64,000 nt of DNA from a bacterium (GTDB lineage Bacteria > Krumholzibacteriota > Krumholzibacteriia > LZORAL124-64-63). The stretch covers positions 4,659,483 to 4,723,482 of the forward strand of contig JADJQR010000001.1 in NCBI GenBank assembly GCA_016712675.1, in the 5' to 3' direction. A program made the position numbers and the translations under genes. Below are positions 15,741 through 26,668 of the stretch, one piece after another. Position 1 is the stretch's first letter. Each line of letters begins with the position of its first letter. The notes under the pieces were generated by a model. It made no database searches, was not told the origin of the DNA, and saw only the letters and a program-made list of their open reading frames with translations.

Positions 15741-17552
15741 TTACAGCGAGTACTTCGTCAGCAGCTGCGCCACCAGCCAGTCGCGCTGGGCATCGTTGAT
15801 CGCCTCGCCGTAGGCCTTGATCTCGGCGATCTCGACCAGCGAGCCGGTGCTGCTGCCCAGGCGCGCGCCCACGAACTCCAGCAGGTCGTCGGTCAGCGCC
15901 GGGGCCGTGGCCACCGGGTGGGCCGCCCCGCCCAGCCACACCTTCATGCCCTCGGTGGCGCTGAACCGGAACGTGTAGACCTGGAACTGCGTCAGCGGCA
16001 GCGCCACCGGCACGTCAAGGCGCGGCCCGAGGTGGCCGACCGAGACCTGCGACGGGTTGCGGAAGCCGATCTCCAGGCTGGTGCGCGCGTTCACGCCGCC
16101 GCCGAACACGATGTTGGTCGGGTAGCTCATCGTCGTGCCCACGGTGCGTGCCACGGCGATGACCGTGTAGTCGCTGTGCGTGAAGTCCAGGCCGGGGAAC
16201 GAGAGCGCGCTGCCGAAGGCGCCGGTGCCACCGCCGAAGCGCACCGCCGGCAGGCCGTTCACCGCGCCCGTCCGGTACAGCCCGGCGCTGGTGATGCCGC
16301 CGCCGGGCGGCGTCGCGTCGCGCGTGGCGTCGGCGAATGCGTTGGCCCAGCGCGTGACACGGTTGGAGCCGTCGCGCGTCACGCCCTGGTCGCCGCGGTA
16401 CCAGAACAGCGGGTGGTCGAACGACTCGCCCACCGGCACGCACGTGGTCACGTCGTACTCGCTGGCCACCGCCACGCTGACGATGCGGTCGCGGTGCGCC
16501 ACGCTGCGCACCACGTAGGACAGCGGCATGCCGGTGTCGATCTGCCCGCCCTGCGCCAGGTAGTCCTTGAGCGTCTGGAAGTTGGTCGTGATGGCGCCCA
16601 GCGCCGCCGAGGCCTCGCCGCCCAGCGCGTAGGCGGAGATCTTCACGTTCTCGAGGTCCTTCACGTAGGTCGTGTTGACGCCGATCGAGCCGCCGGCCGC
16701 CGCCGTGCGGAACGAGGCGTCGACCGAGGCCTCGATCTCCGTGCGTGTGGCCGTCGACTCCACCAGCAGGTAGAAGATGCGCCCGTACGTGACCGACGAG
16801 ATGAAGGCCGGCGGGTTGCCCGGGCCCACGAAGGGGTCCAGCTCGGCGGGCGTCACGTCGGGAGCGAAGAACTGGTCCACCGCCGTGGGGATCTCGAAGG
16901 CCATCGTGAAGTAGCTCTGCACCAGCTTGACCAGGAAGCGGTTGTACTGGCGGTCGCGGTGGAAGGCCAGCGAGGCGGCCACGTCGCCGAACAGGTTGCC
17001 GGCGCTGACGTCCAGGGCCAGGGCGAACTCCTCGTCGGACCGCACTTCCTCCATCGTGAAGGTGAACCGCGCGGGGATGGTGTTCGAAGCGGTGGAGATG
17101 ATGTCGTTCTGGGCCTGCAGGATGCTGCCGAGGGCCACCTCCTGGATGTCGCGCGCCACGGCCGGCGACCCGTTGAGGATGGTCATCACCACGCGGCCGC
17201 CGCCGCGCCGCACGGGGATGGGGTCGGGCGTGGCGCGCCCGAGCGTGCTGCCCTGCAGCAGGTTGCCCGGGAAGATGATGTCGGCGTTGGGGTCGAACTG
17301 CGGGAAGGCGCCGGGCGCCTCGACCACGCTGTAGCGCGTGGTGGTGCAGAAGAAATCCTCGTTGCCGACCGTCTCGAGCACGGTCTGCTCGTCCAGGACC
17401 TCGTTCTTCGGCGACACGGTCTCGAACGTGCCGCCGGAGGCGACCACCGCGTCGAAGCTGGTGGCGTCCGGCGAGCCGGAGTCGCCGCCGCAGGCCACAC
17501 AGCCGACCATCAGGGCCACGGCCGCCGCCATCGTCAGGATGCGCTTGATCAT
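15741..17552 (-). CDS. Cholesterol-dependent-cytolysin-like lipoprotein with ConA-like C-terminal domain
   Basis: The 603-residue protein has a lipoprotein-like signal (AAAVALMVGC, Cys18). Residues about 65-372 align by eye with the thiol-activated cytolysin core (domains 1-3): IIFPGNLLQG, then QAQNDIISTASNTIPARFTF, FISSVTYGRIFYLLVEST, ALGGEASAA with the conserved Gly pair, and MPLSYVVRSVAHRDR. In known cytolysins these segments form the ring and the two hairpin regions that insert into membranes. The usual membrane-binding domain 4 and its Trp-rich undecapeptide are missing. In its place is a roughly 220-residue LamG/ConA-like domain (LFWYRGDQGVTRDGSNRVTR to the end), which suggests glycan recognition. 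It follows the glycine-rich lipoprotein gene by 26 bases with AAGGAGG before ATG 17552. Target and activity are unknown. Confidence 0.85.
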   Translation of the reverse strand: MIKRILTMAAAVALMVGCVACGGDSGSPDATSFDAVVASGGTFETVSPKNEVLDEQTVLETVGNEDFFCTTTRYSVVEAPGAFPQFDPNADIIFPGNLLQGSTLGRATPDPIPVRRGGGRVVMTILNGSPAVARDIQEVALGSILQAQNDIISTASNTIPARFTFTMEEVRSDEEFALALDVSAGNLFGDVAASLAFHRDRQYNRFLVKLVQSYFTMAFEIPTAVDQFFAPDVTPAELDPFVGPGNPPAFISSVTYGRIFYLLVESTATRTEIEASVDASFRTAAAGGSIGVNTTYVKDLENVKISAYALGGEASAALGAITTNFQTLKDYLAQGGQIDTGMPLSYVVRSVAHRDRIVSVAVASEYDVTTCVPVGESFDHPLFWYRGDQGVTRDGSNRVTRWANAFADATRDATPPGGGITSAGLYRTGAVNGLPAVRFGGGTGAFGSALSFPGLDFTHSDYTVIAVARTVGTTMSYPTNIVFGGGVNARTSLEIGFRNPSQVSVGHLGPRLDVPVALPLTQFQVYTFRFSATEGMKVWLGGAAHPVATAPALTDDLLEFVGARLGSSTGSLVEIAEIKAYGEAINDAQRDWLVAQLLTKYSL

Positions 17553-17578
17553 GTCGTTCCCTCCTTCGGGAGACGGGT

Positions 17579-19609
<2,031 letters not shown>

Positions 19610-19848
19610 GAGAAGCTCCCGGTCCAGGGTCCGCGTTCCATCGCCCCGCAATCAGGACGAGTTCCATCATCCATGACCTGATGCGGATTCCGGGGCCGGG
19701 GCACGCAACAGATTCTCGACGCCACAGCGAAAATGCGTATCAATCGCAAAATGAAATAACCCCTTCAATAGTCGGGAATTCTCAGGTAACCTGCATCGTC
19801 CCCCGCCAGGGACGCAGGCCCGCCCGTCAGCCACCGGAGGACCCGCGC

Positions 19849-21780
19849 ATGCGCTATCAGGACGTCCACGAGCTCTCGGTCTCGAACCCCCGGTTCTTCT
19901 GGCGACAGAAGATGAACCTGATCAAATGGTTCGAGGAGCCGCGGGAAATCCTCACGCGCGACAGCAGCGGGCTGTACCGCTGGTTCCAGGGCGGCGTGCT
20001 CAACACCTGCTATCTGGCGCTCGACTACCACGTCGACCACGGCCGCGGCCGGCAGGTCGCGTTGTACTACGACTCGGCCGCCGCCCACCTCAAGCGCAGC
20101 TATACATATAGGGAACTGCGCGACGAGGTCGCGAAGTTCGCCGGCGTGCTGCGCGCGCAGGGCGTGGAGAAGGGCGACCGTGTCATCATCTACATGCCGA
20201 TGGTGGCCGAAGCGGTCATCTCGATGCTGGCCTGCGCGCGGTTGGGCGCCGTGCACTCGGTGGTGTTCGGCGGCTTTGCGCCGCACGAACTGGCCGTGCG
20301 CATCGACGACGCGAAGCCGAAGCTGCTGATCACCGCCAGCTGCGGCCTGGAGTTCACGCGCGTCATCGAGTACAAGCCGCTGGTCGACGCCGCGCTGGAG
20401 GAGGCGCAGTTCCCGCCGCAGACGGTCATCGTCTTCCCGCGCCCGCAGGCCACGGCGCAGATGAAGGAAGGCCGCGACCTGGACTGGCACGAGCTGATGC
20501 ACCACGCGCAGCCCGTCGACTGCGTGCCGGTGCAGGCGACCGACCCCCTCTACATCCTCTACACCAGCGGCACCACCGGGAAGCCCAAGGGCGTGGTGCG
20601 CGACAACGGCGGCCACGCCGTGGCGCTGAAGTACTCGATGAAGACCGTCTACAACACGAACCCGGGCGAGGTCTTCTGGGCCGCCTCGGACGTGGGCTGG
20701 GTGGTCGGCCACTCGTACATCGTGTACGGGCCGCTGATCAACGGCTGCTCGACGGTGCTCTTCGAGGGCAAGCCGGTGCGCACGCCCGACGCGGGCGCCT
20801 TCTGGCGCGTGATCCAGGACTACGGTGTCAGCGCCTTCTTCACGGCGCCGACCGCGTTCCGCGCCATCAAGAAGGAGGATCCCGACGCGCACCTGCGCCG
20901 GCAGTACGACATCTCGACGCTGCGCACGCTGTACCTGGCCGGCGAGCGGCTGGACCCGCCCACGCACGAATGGCTGAACCAGGTGCTGGACGTGCCCATC
21001 GTCGACCATTGGTGGCAGACCGAGACGGGCTGGCCCATTGTCGCCAACCCGATGGGCCTGGACCCGCACCGGGTGAAGGTCGGCTCGGCCACGTTTGCCG
21101 TGCCGGGCTTCAAGGTCGAGGTGCTCGACGACGCGGGCCAGCCGGTACCGCCGAACGAGACCGGCAACATCTGCCTGAAGCTGCCGCTGCCGCCCGGCTG
21201 CCTGCCGACGCTGTGGAACGACGAGGACGGGTTCCGCAGCAGCTACCTGAAGGCCTTCGACGGCTACTACCACACGGCCGACGGCGGCTACCTGGACGAG
21301 GACGGCTACCTGTTCGTGATGGGCCGCACCGACGACGTCATCAACGTTGCCGGGCACCGCCTGTCCACCGGCGAGATGGAGGAGCTGATCGGCGCGCACA
21401 AGGCCGTGGCCGAGTGCGCGGTGGTCGGCATCGATGACGAGCTGAAGGGGCAGGTCCCGGTCGGGCTCGTCGTGCTGAAGGACGGCGTGGCGGCGCCCGA
21501 GGCCCAGGTGGAAGCCGAGCTGGTCGACCTGATCCGCACGGGGATCGGCGCCGTGGCCGCCTTCCGCAAGGCCATCGTCGTGCCCCGCCTGCCCAAGACG
21601 CGTTCGGGCAAGATCCTGCGCAAGACGATCCGGCGCCTGGCGGTCGAGGAGCAGATCGTCACGCCGCCGACCATCGACGACCCGGCGATCATCGCCGAGA
21701 TCAGGAGCGCCCTGCGGCGGCACCGCGTCGGCCAGTACGCGCGCCTGCCGCTGGGCGACGACGACGCCGAAGGCATCTAG
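19849..21780 (+). CDS. prpE: Propionyl-CoA/acyl-CoA synthetase, PrpE-like
   Basis: The 643-residue enzyme activates a short-chain carboxylate with ATP and CoA, through an acyl-AMP intermediate. Motifs include ILYTSGTTGKPKGVVRDNGG (A3), DVGWVVGHSYIVYGPL, WWQTETGWPI (A5), GRTDDVINVAGHRLSTGE (A8) and the catalytic Lys loop LPKTRSGKIL near residue 588. GYAVAL-like DNGGHAVALKYSMKTVY and the VVRD wording match PrpE/ACSS3 rather than AcsA, so propionate is the likelier substrate, but acetate use is possible. The ATG at 19849 has GGAGG nine bases upstream. The two symporter subunits follow, making a carboxylate uptake and activation operon. Confidence 0.9.
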   Translation: MRYQDVHELSVSNPRFFWRQKMNLIKWFEEPREILTRDSSGLYRWFQGGVLNTCYLALDYHVDHGRGRQVALYYDSAAAHLKRSYTYRELRDEVAKFAGVLRAQGVEKGDRVIIYMPMVAEAVISMLACARLGAVHSVVFGGFAPHELAVRIDDAKPKLLITASCGLEFTRVIEYKPLVDAALEEAQFPPQTVIVFPRPQATAQMKEGRDLDWHELMHHAQPVDCVPVQATDPLYILYTSGTTGKPKGVVRDNGGHAVALKYSMKTVYNTNPGEVFWAASDVGWVVGHSYIVYGPLINGCSTVLFEGKPVRTPDAGAFWRVIQDYGVSAFFTAPTAFRAIKKEDPDAHLRRQYDISTLRTLYLAGERLDPPTHEWLNQVLDVPIVDHWWQTETGWPIVANPMGLDPHRVKVGSATFAVPGFKVEVLDDAGQPVPPNETGNICLKLPLPPGCLPTLWNDEDGFRSSYLKAFDGYYHTADGGYLDEDGYLFVMGRTDDVINVAGHRLSTGEMEELIGAHKAVAECAVVGIDDELKGQVPVGLVVLKDGVAAPEAQVEAELVDLIRTGIGAVAAFRKAIVVPRLPKTRSGKILRKTIRRLAVEEQIVTPPTIDDPAIIAEIRSALRRHRVGQYARLPLGDDDAEGI

Positions 21781-21820
21781 GAGTTCCCGTAACCGCATCA
21801 CCCTGACCGTGGAGGCCGGC

Positions 21821-22072
21821 ATGAGCACTGCCAAGGAATATTGGAAGGCGAACCTGAGGCTGGTGGTGCTGTGCATCGCCATCTGGTTCGTGGTGTCGTT
21901 CGGGTTCGGGATCCTGCTGGCCGACCAGCTCAATTCCGTGAAGCTGGGCGGCTACAAGCTGGGCTTCTGGTTCGCCCAGCAGGGCTCCATGTACATCTTC
22001 GTGGCGCTGATCTTCTTCTACGCGCACCGGATGAACATCCTCGACCGCAAGTTCGGGGTACGCGAGGACTGA
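21821..22072 (+). CDS. DUF4212 small subunit of a sodium/carboxylate symporter
   Basis: The 83-residue protein has two membrane helices (LRLVVLCIAIWFVVSFGFGI and FAQQGSMYIFVALIFFYAHR) and ends in MNILDRKFGVRED, the standard pattern of the small partner of VC_2705-type symporters. It lies 40 bases after the acyl-CoA synthetase and 67 bases before the large subunit. The ATG at 21821 has GGAGG nine bases before it; a GTG at 21809 in the same frame is less likely. Confidence 0.92.
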   Translation: MSTAKEYWKANLRLVVLCIAIWFVVSFGFGILLADQLNSVKLGGYKLGFWFAQQGSMYIFVALIFFYAHRMNILDRKFGVRED

Positions 22073-22139
22073 CGCCGACCTGATCGCCGCCCGCCGCGCC
22101 GCGGCAGGGCGCTATCGCCGTTCTGAAAGGAGCCCAGGC

Positions 22140-23909
22140 ATGGACCTCAAGACGATGACCTTCATCGTGGTCGGCATCACCTTCCTGATCTACATCTACA
22201 TCGCCATCCGCACGCGGGCCTCGTCCACCAAGGAATTCTACGTGGCCGGCGGTGGCGTGCATCCGATTCTCAACGGCATGGCCACCGGCGCCGACTGGAT
22301 GTCGGCGGCCTCGTTCATCTCGATGGCCGGCATCATCTCGTTCAACGGCTTTGGCGCCTCGGCCTACCTGATGGGCTGGACGGGCGGCTACGTGCTGCTG
22401 GCGATGCTCCTGGCCCCGTACCTGCGCAAGTACGGGAAGTTCACGGTGCCTGAGTTCATCGGCGACCGCTACTACTCGAAGGCCGCGCGCGGCGTGGCCG
22501 TCATCGCGCTGGTCGTCGCCTCGCTGACCTACGTGATCGGGCAGATGAAGGGCGTCGGCGTGGCGTTCTCGCGCTTTCTGGAAGTGCCGTTCGCCACGGG
22601 CGTCTACGTGGGCATGGGCATCGTGTTCGTCTACGCGGTGCTGGGCGGCATGAAGGGCATCACCTACACGCAGATCGCCCAGTACGTCGTGCTGATCTTC
22701 GCCTACACCATCCCGGCCATCTTCATCTCGCTGCAGCTGACCGGCATGCCCATCCCGCAGCTGGGGCTGGGCAGCTCGCTGACCGAGGGCGGCTACCTGC
22801 TGGATAAGCTGGACCTCATCTGCAAGGACCTGGGCTTCGCGCAGTACACGACACAGCGGGGCTCGGTCATCGACATGTTCCTGTTGACGATGACCCTGAT
22901 GATCGGCACGGCCGGCCTGCCGCACGTGATCACGCGCTTCTTCACGGTGCCGAAGGTGCGCGACGCGCGTTCGTCCGCCGGCTGGGCGCTGGTCTTCATC
23001 GCCATCCTCTACACCACCGCGCCGGCCGTGGCGGCGATGGCGCGCCTGAACCTGATGCATACGGTGCAGACCGGGCCCGTGGGCGCGGCCGACGGCAACC
23101 TGGAGTACGCGAAGGCGCCGACCTGGTTCAAGAACTGGGAGAAGACCGGACTGCTGAAGTTCGAGGACAAGAACGGCGACGGCCGCATCCAGTACTACGG
23201 CAAGGGCCTGGACGCCAAGGCCGCGGAGTTCGGCTGGCAGGGCAACGAGCTGGTCAAGGTCGACAACGACATCATGGTGCTGGCCAACCCCGAGATCGCC
23301 AAGCTGCCGAACTGGGTCATCGCCCTGGTGGCGGCCGGCGGCATCGCGGCGGCGCTCTCGACGGCCGCCGGCCTGCTGCTGGCCATGTCGTCGGCGGTGT
23401 CGCATGACCTGATGAAGGGCATGTTCATGCCCCACATCTCCGAGAAGACCGAGCTGATGGCCGGCCGCATCGCGATGGCGGTGGCCATCGGCGTCGCCGG
23501 CTGGATGGGGCTGAACCCGCCGGGATTCGCCGCGCAGGTGGTGGCCCTGGCCTTCGGCCTGGCGGCCTCGTCCATCTTCCCGGCGATCATGATGGGCATC
23601 TTCAACCGCCGCATCAACAAGCAGGGCGCCATCGCCGGCATGATCGTCGGCCTGGTCGCCACGCTGGTCTACATCTTCTGGTTCAAGGGCTGGTTCTTCG
23701 TGGCCAGCACGGCCATGGCCAAGGACACCGCCGACAACTGGCTGTTCGGCATTTCGCCGGGCTCGTTCGGGGCCGTGGGTGCGCTGCTGAACTTCATCGT
23801 GGCGTGGGCCGTCTCGAAGATGACCCCGCCGCCGCCCGAGCACATCCAGCACCTGGTCGAGGACATCCGCGTACCGAAGGGCGCGAAGGGGGCTTCGGCG
23901 GGGCACTAG
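22140..23909 (+). CDS. Sodium:solute symporter, VC_2705 subfamily (acetate permease-like)
   Basis: The 589-residue membrane protein has about 13 helices and SSS-family marks such as FYVAGGGVHPILNGMATGAD, WMSAASFISMAGIISFNGFG and GTAGLPHVITRFFTVP. It carries the subfamily insert with an EF-hand-like loop (DKNGDGRIQYYG). These carriers couple sodium or proton flow to uptake of acetate or related acids. The operon with the acyl-CoA synthetase supports uptake of the acid that the synthetase activates. AAAGGAG precedes the ATG at 22140. Confidence 0.93.
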   Translation: MDLKTMTFIVVGITFLIYIYIAIRTRASSTKEFYVAGGGVHPILNGMATGADWMSAASFISMAGIISFNGFGASAYLMGWTGGYVLLAMLLAPYLRKYGKFTVPEFIGDRYYSKAARGVAVIALVVASLTYVIGQMKGVGVAFSRFLEVPFATGVYVGMGIVFVYAVLGGMKGITYTQIAQYVVLIFAYTIPAIFISLQLTGMPIPQLGLGSSLTEGGYLLDKLDLICKDLGFAQYTTQRGSVIDMFLLTMTLMIGTAGLPHVITRFFTVPKVRDARSSAGWALVFIAILYTTAPAVAAMARLNLMHTVQTGPVGAADGNLEYAKAPTWFKNWEKTGLLKFEDKNGDGRIQYYGKGLDAKAAEFGWQGNELVKVDNDIMVLANPEIAKLPNWVIALVAAGGIAAALSTAAGLLLAMSSAVSHDLMKGMFMPHISEKTELMAGRIAMAVAIGVAGWMGLNPPGFAAQVVALAFGLAASSIFPAIMMGIFNRRINKQGAIAGMIVGLVATLVYIFWFKGWFFVASTAMAKDTADNWLFGISPGSFGAVGALLNFIVAWAVSKMTPPPPEHIQHLVEDIRVPKGAKGASAGH

Positions 23910-24058
23910 GCTTCGTGCTTGGCGCGCCGCAACAGGGTGGGGCGTTTTCGGGATGATGTGGCTAACCGCCGGTCGTGCCCCTTCTGGGGGCGGCCGGCGG
24001 TTCGATCATTTGTGATTCCGGGTGGAGGTCTCTCTTCGCACACGCGCTGGGCGGAATG

Positions 24059-24072
24059 GTTGACCGGTCAAC
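24059..24072. repeat. Second palindrome family, GTTGACCGGTCAAC
   Basis: This perfect 14-base palindrome, followed by GATC, lies in the 277-base convergent gap 23910-24186. Identical copies are at 28566 and 29957. It looks like a dimeric-protein binding site, but here it is not in a promoter position. Confidence 0.7.
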
Positions 24073-24132
24073 GATCCCGGCGACGGCGGCATGCGAGCAA
24101 GGCGCGGCGGCGGGTCGGGCGGTCTGCACCAC

Positions 24133-24146
24133 TTGCGCCGGCGCAA
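24133..24146. repeat. Palindromic repeat copy, TTGCGCCGGCGCAA
   Basis: Perfect copy 60 bases after the GTTGACCGGTCAAC palindrome; a decayed GTGTCGGCGCAC relative follows at about 24171-24182, next to the lipoprotein stop. Confidence 0.9.
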
Positions 24147-24186
24147 CTCCCACGAACCCGTGACGAACGTGTGTCGGCGCACGCGC

Positions 24187-24882
24187 TCACGGCGCCGGCG
24201 CGATCACCACCTCGGCGCCGTCCTCGGCGTCGACGGTCACCCAGTCGCTGCTGATCACGCTCTGGCCGGGGACCACGACCCACAGGCGGACGCTGCGGGA
24301 GACCAGATTGCGGCCGCCGGGGCCGTCGAACTCGAAGCCGAACGGCAGGCAGGCCGTGTCGATCGAGAAGCTACCGGTGCTGTCAGTGATGTCCAGGGCG
24401 GCCACGGGTTCGCCGTCGGCCAAGGCAGCCCAGTCATCGCGGGTGTACACGAAATCGACGTGCAGGTCGGTGGTGCGCCCGACGAGGTGCAGGCGGTACA
24501 GGCCGTCGCCGACGCGTCGGTTCTCCCGGTCGCGGCCCTGCCAGAATATGGCGTAGCGCCCCGCCTCCAACGGATACTGCCCTACGACCACGCGCACGGT
24601 GTCGCCGGTGCAGGGGGAGGTGATCCAGATATCGGCGGTGTCGGGCTCGGTGAGCACAAACTCGACACCTGTCTGTGGCTTGGCGCCGTCGCCGTCGGGT
24701 ACCGGCTCGTAGGCGTGCTGCAGCAGGATGGACGCTCCGACGATGGGCGCGCCATCTCTGTCCAGGACCGTGCCGCTGATGGTGACCGGCGGCTCCTGCC
24801 GGGGCTTCGTGGAATCGGAGCAGGCGGACAGCGCCAGCAGGGCGACGGCGATCGCAGCGAAGCAACAGAGCAGGCCACGCAT
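24187..24882 (-). CDS. Secreted lipoprotein, 231 residues, carboxypeptidase-like regulatory fold
   Basis: A lipoprotein signal (AIAVALLALSAC) is followed by VTISGTVLDRDGAPIVGASI, the start of a carboxypeptidase-regulatory-like (CarboxypepD_reg/Ig) domain. The remainder is beta-rich, with RYAIFWQGRDRENRRVGDGL and YRLHLVGRT, a phrase that resembles the end of FlgD-like domains (WDGRDxxGxxVxxGxY). No enzyme residues are evident; it probably sits on the cell surface. The ATG at 24882 begins the signal and has AAAGGGG upstream. Neighbours are convergent or divergent, so it is likely monocistronic. Confidence 0.75.
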   Translation of the reverse strand: MRGLLCCFAAIAVALLALSACSDSTKPRQEPPVTISGTVLDRDGAPIVGASILLQHAYEPVPDGDGAKPQTGVEFVLTEPDTADIWITSPCTGDTVRVVVGQYPLEAGRYAIFWQGRDRENRRVGDGLYRLHLVGRTTDLHVDFVYTRDDWAALADGEPVAALDITDSTGSFSIDTACLPFGFEFDGPGGRNLVSRSVRLWVVVPGQSVISSDWVTVDAEDGAEVVIAPAP

Positions 24883-25168
24883 GAGGGGCCCCTTTCGTCG
24901 GGTATCGCGAGCGGGATCAGGCGCAAGCATACGTCATGGCGGAGGCGCCCCGCAATGCCGCTGCTGCTGTCGTGGTTTCGCGCTTGGCTTCATCGCGCAG
25001 CGTGGTAGCATCACCCGGTCCACCTCTTCGCGATGTACGTTCAGCTCCGGAGGTCACGACCCGCACACTTGATACCCCTTGTGGACCGTCACCTGACAAG
25101 GCACCGGTATCGAGTTTGCTGCGAGTCGTCGACCAGGCCGGTGCGGGACGTCGCGAGGAGGTTTTTTC

Positions 25169-26603
25169 ATGTCCAGAACCTGGGCATTGTCCGCGTCCGT
25201 TTCCATCCCGACCTTCGCTCTTTCCTTCATCCTGGCGGCCTTCGTCCTGTTGCCGTTCGAGACGGTGACCGCGCGCGCTGCGCTGCCCGACGCGCTGGCG
25301 CCGCTGCGCTTCGACTGGGTCTGCGTCACCGATGCTGCGCTGGCTGGCCGGTGTGGCGGCCCACCAGTGGGGCGCCCGCTACCTGCTGCTGGGCGGATCG
25401 CACGCGCGGCTGCCGGCCCCGCTGTTCCGGCTGGCTGGGCCGCCCGCCGACTACGACCACCCCACCGACGCCTACTACCGCTGCCTGGGCGGCACGTGGG
25501 ACGTGAACGGCGATGGCTACGTGGCCGAGTGGGGCGTCGATGCCCCGGATCCGGAACTGGATATCGTGGTGGGGCGTGTGCCTGTCGACGACGCGGCCAT
25601 GGTGGCCGCGTTCGTGGCGAAGGTCATCGCGTTCGAACAGCGGCCGCGGGCGCTGCCCTCGGCGCTGTTCGCGGCGTCCCACATGAGCGTGGTGTCGCCT
25701 CCCACGCCGTGTCCGTCGTGGGCGCACGTCACGGTGGGATCCCTGCGTGATCTGGCCTTGGCCGCGGAGCCCTCGCTGGTCGTGGATGAGGCCTTCGAGG
25801 ACTGCGAGCCGGCGAATCCGCTGACCGACCCGATGAGTGCCGCGGCACTGGTGGCGGCACTGTCGGAGAGGCCGCACGACCTGGTGCATCTCGTGCTGAG
25901 CGGCATCGCCCAGGCCTGGCAGATGGCGAACTCCGTGTACGCCGACGCGGAGGACTTCGCGCCGTTGGCCGGTGCGGGCCACGCTTCCGTGGCCACGATG
26001 CTGTCGGGCCCGGTCGCCGACACGCGCGGTGGCAGCGTGCTCGCATCGTTGCTGGCGTTGCCGGACGGCGGAGCGGTGGGCGCGGTGGCGCCGTCCTGCA
26101 TGGGCTTCGTCTATCCCCACGACCAGTTCCTGCGAGCACTCTGGGGCGGCTTCCTGGCCGATGAGGAGGCGCGGCTGGGCGAGGCCTTCCAGGCTGCGCT
26201 GACGTCGGCGCAGGCGAACGCGACGCTGATGCGGACCTACGCGTCCACGTACTGGGGCATGTGCCTGTTCGGCGACCCGGCCATGCGGCTGTGGCCGGCG
26301 GCGGCGGCGGCCGTCCCCATGCCCGACCCGGTCGGCGTGGCGCGGTTGCACGTGGCACCCAACCCGTTCAACCCGATCGCCACGATCCGCTTCGAAGTCG
26401 CGGCGCCCGCCGGCACCCGGGTGCCGGCGCGCGTCGAGATCTACGACGTGCAGGGGCGGCTGGTGGCCACGCTGCTGGACGAGAGCCTGCCGCCCGGCCC
26501 GCGCGAGGTGAACTGGCGGGCCGAGGCGGTCAGCGGCGTGTACCTGGTGCGCGTGACCGTCGGGCGCACGTCGGCCGCGGCGAAGCTGACGCGCCTGGAG
26601 TAG
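25169..26603 (+). pseudogene. Gingipain-like (C25 fold) secreted protein, frame-broken and catalytically degenerate
   Basis: Frame one encodes a signal peptide and RFDWVCVTDAALAG, the usual start of a C25 domain. It then gives way to another frame at about 25332 that begins MLRWLAGVAAHQWGARYLLL, normally some 40 residues further into the domain. So a deletion and a frame change separate the parts. The second frame (423 codons) is otherwise complete, with VVGRVPVDDAAMVAAFVAKV, GGAVGAVAPSCMGFVYPHDQ, LFGDPAMRLW and a FlgD-like sorting domain (NPFNPIATIRFEV). The GHG histidine site reads LSG and the catalytic Cys site reads ATMLSGPVAD, so neither catalytic residue is in place. GAGGAGG precedes the ATG at 25169. 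It may be a pseudogene or an inactive relative with an assembly error. Confidence 0.7.
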
Positions 26604-26668
26604 CCCCGATGTGCGCGGGCGGCCGGCATCCGGTGACGCCGACCGCCCGCGCCGTGCCGCATGGCCTT

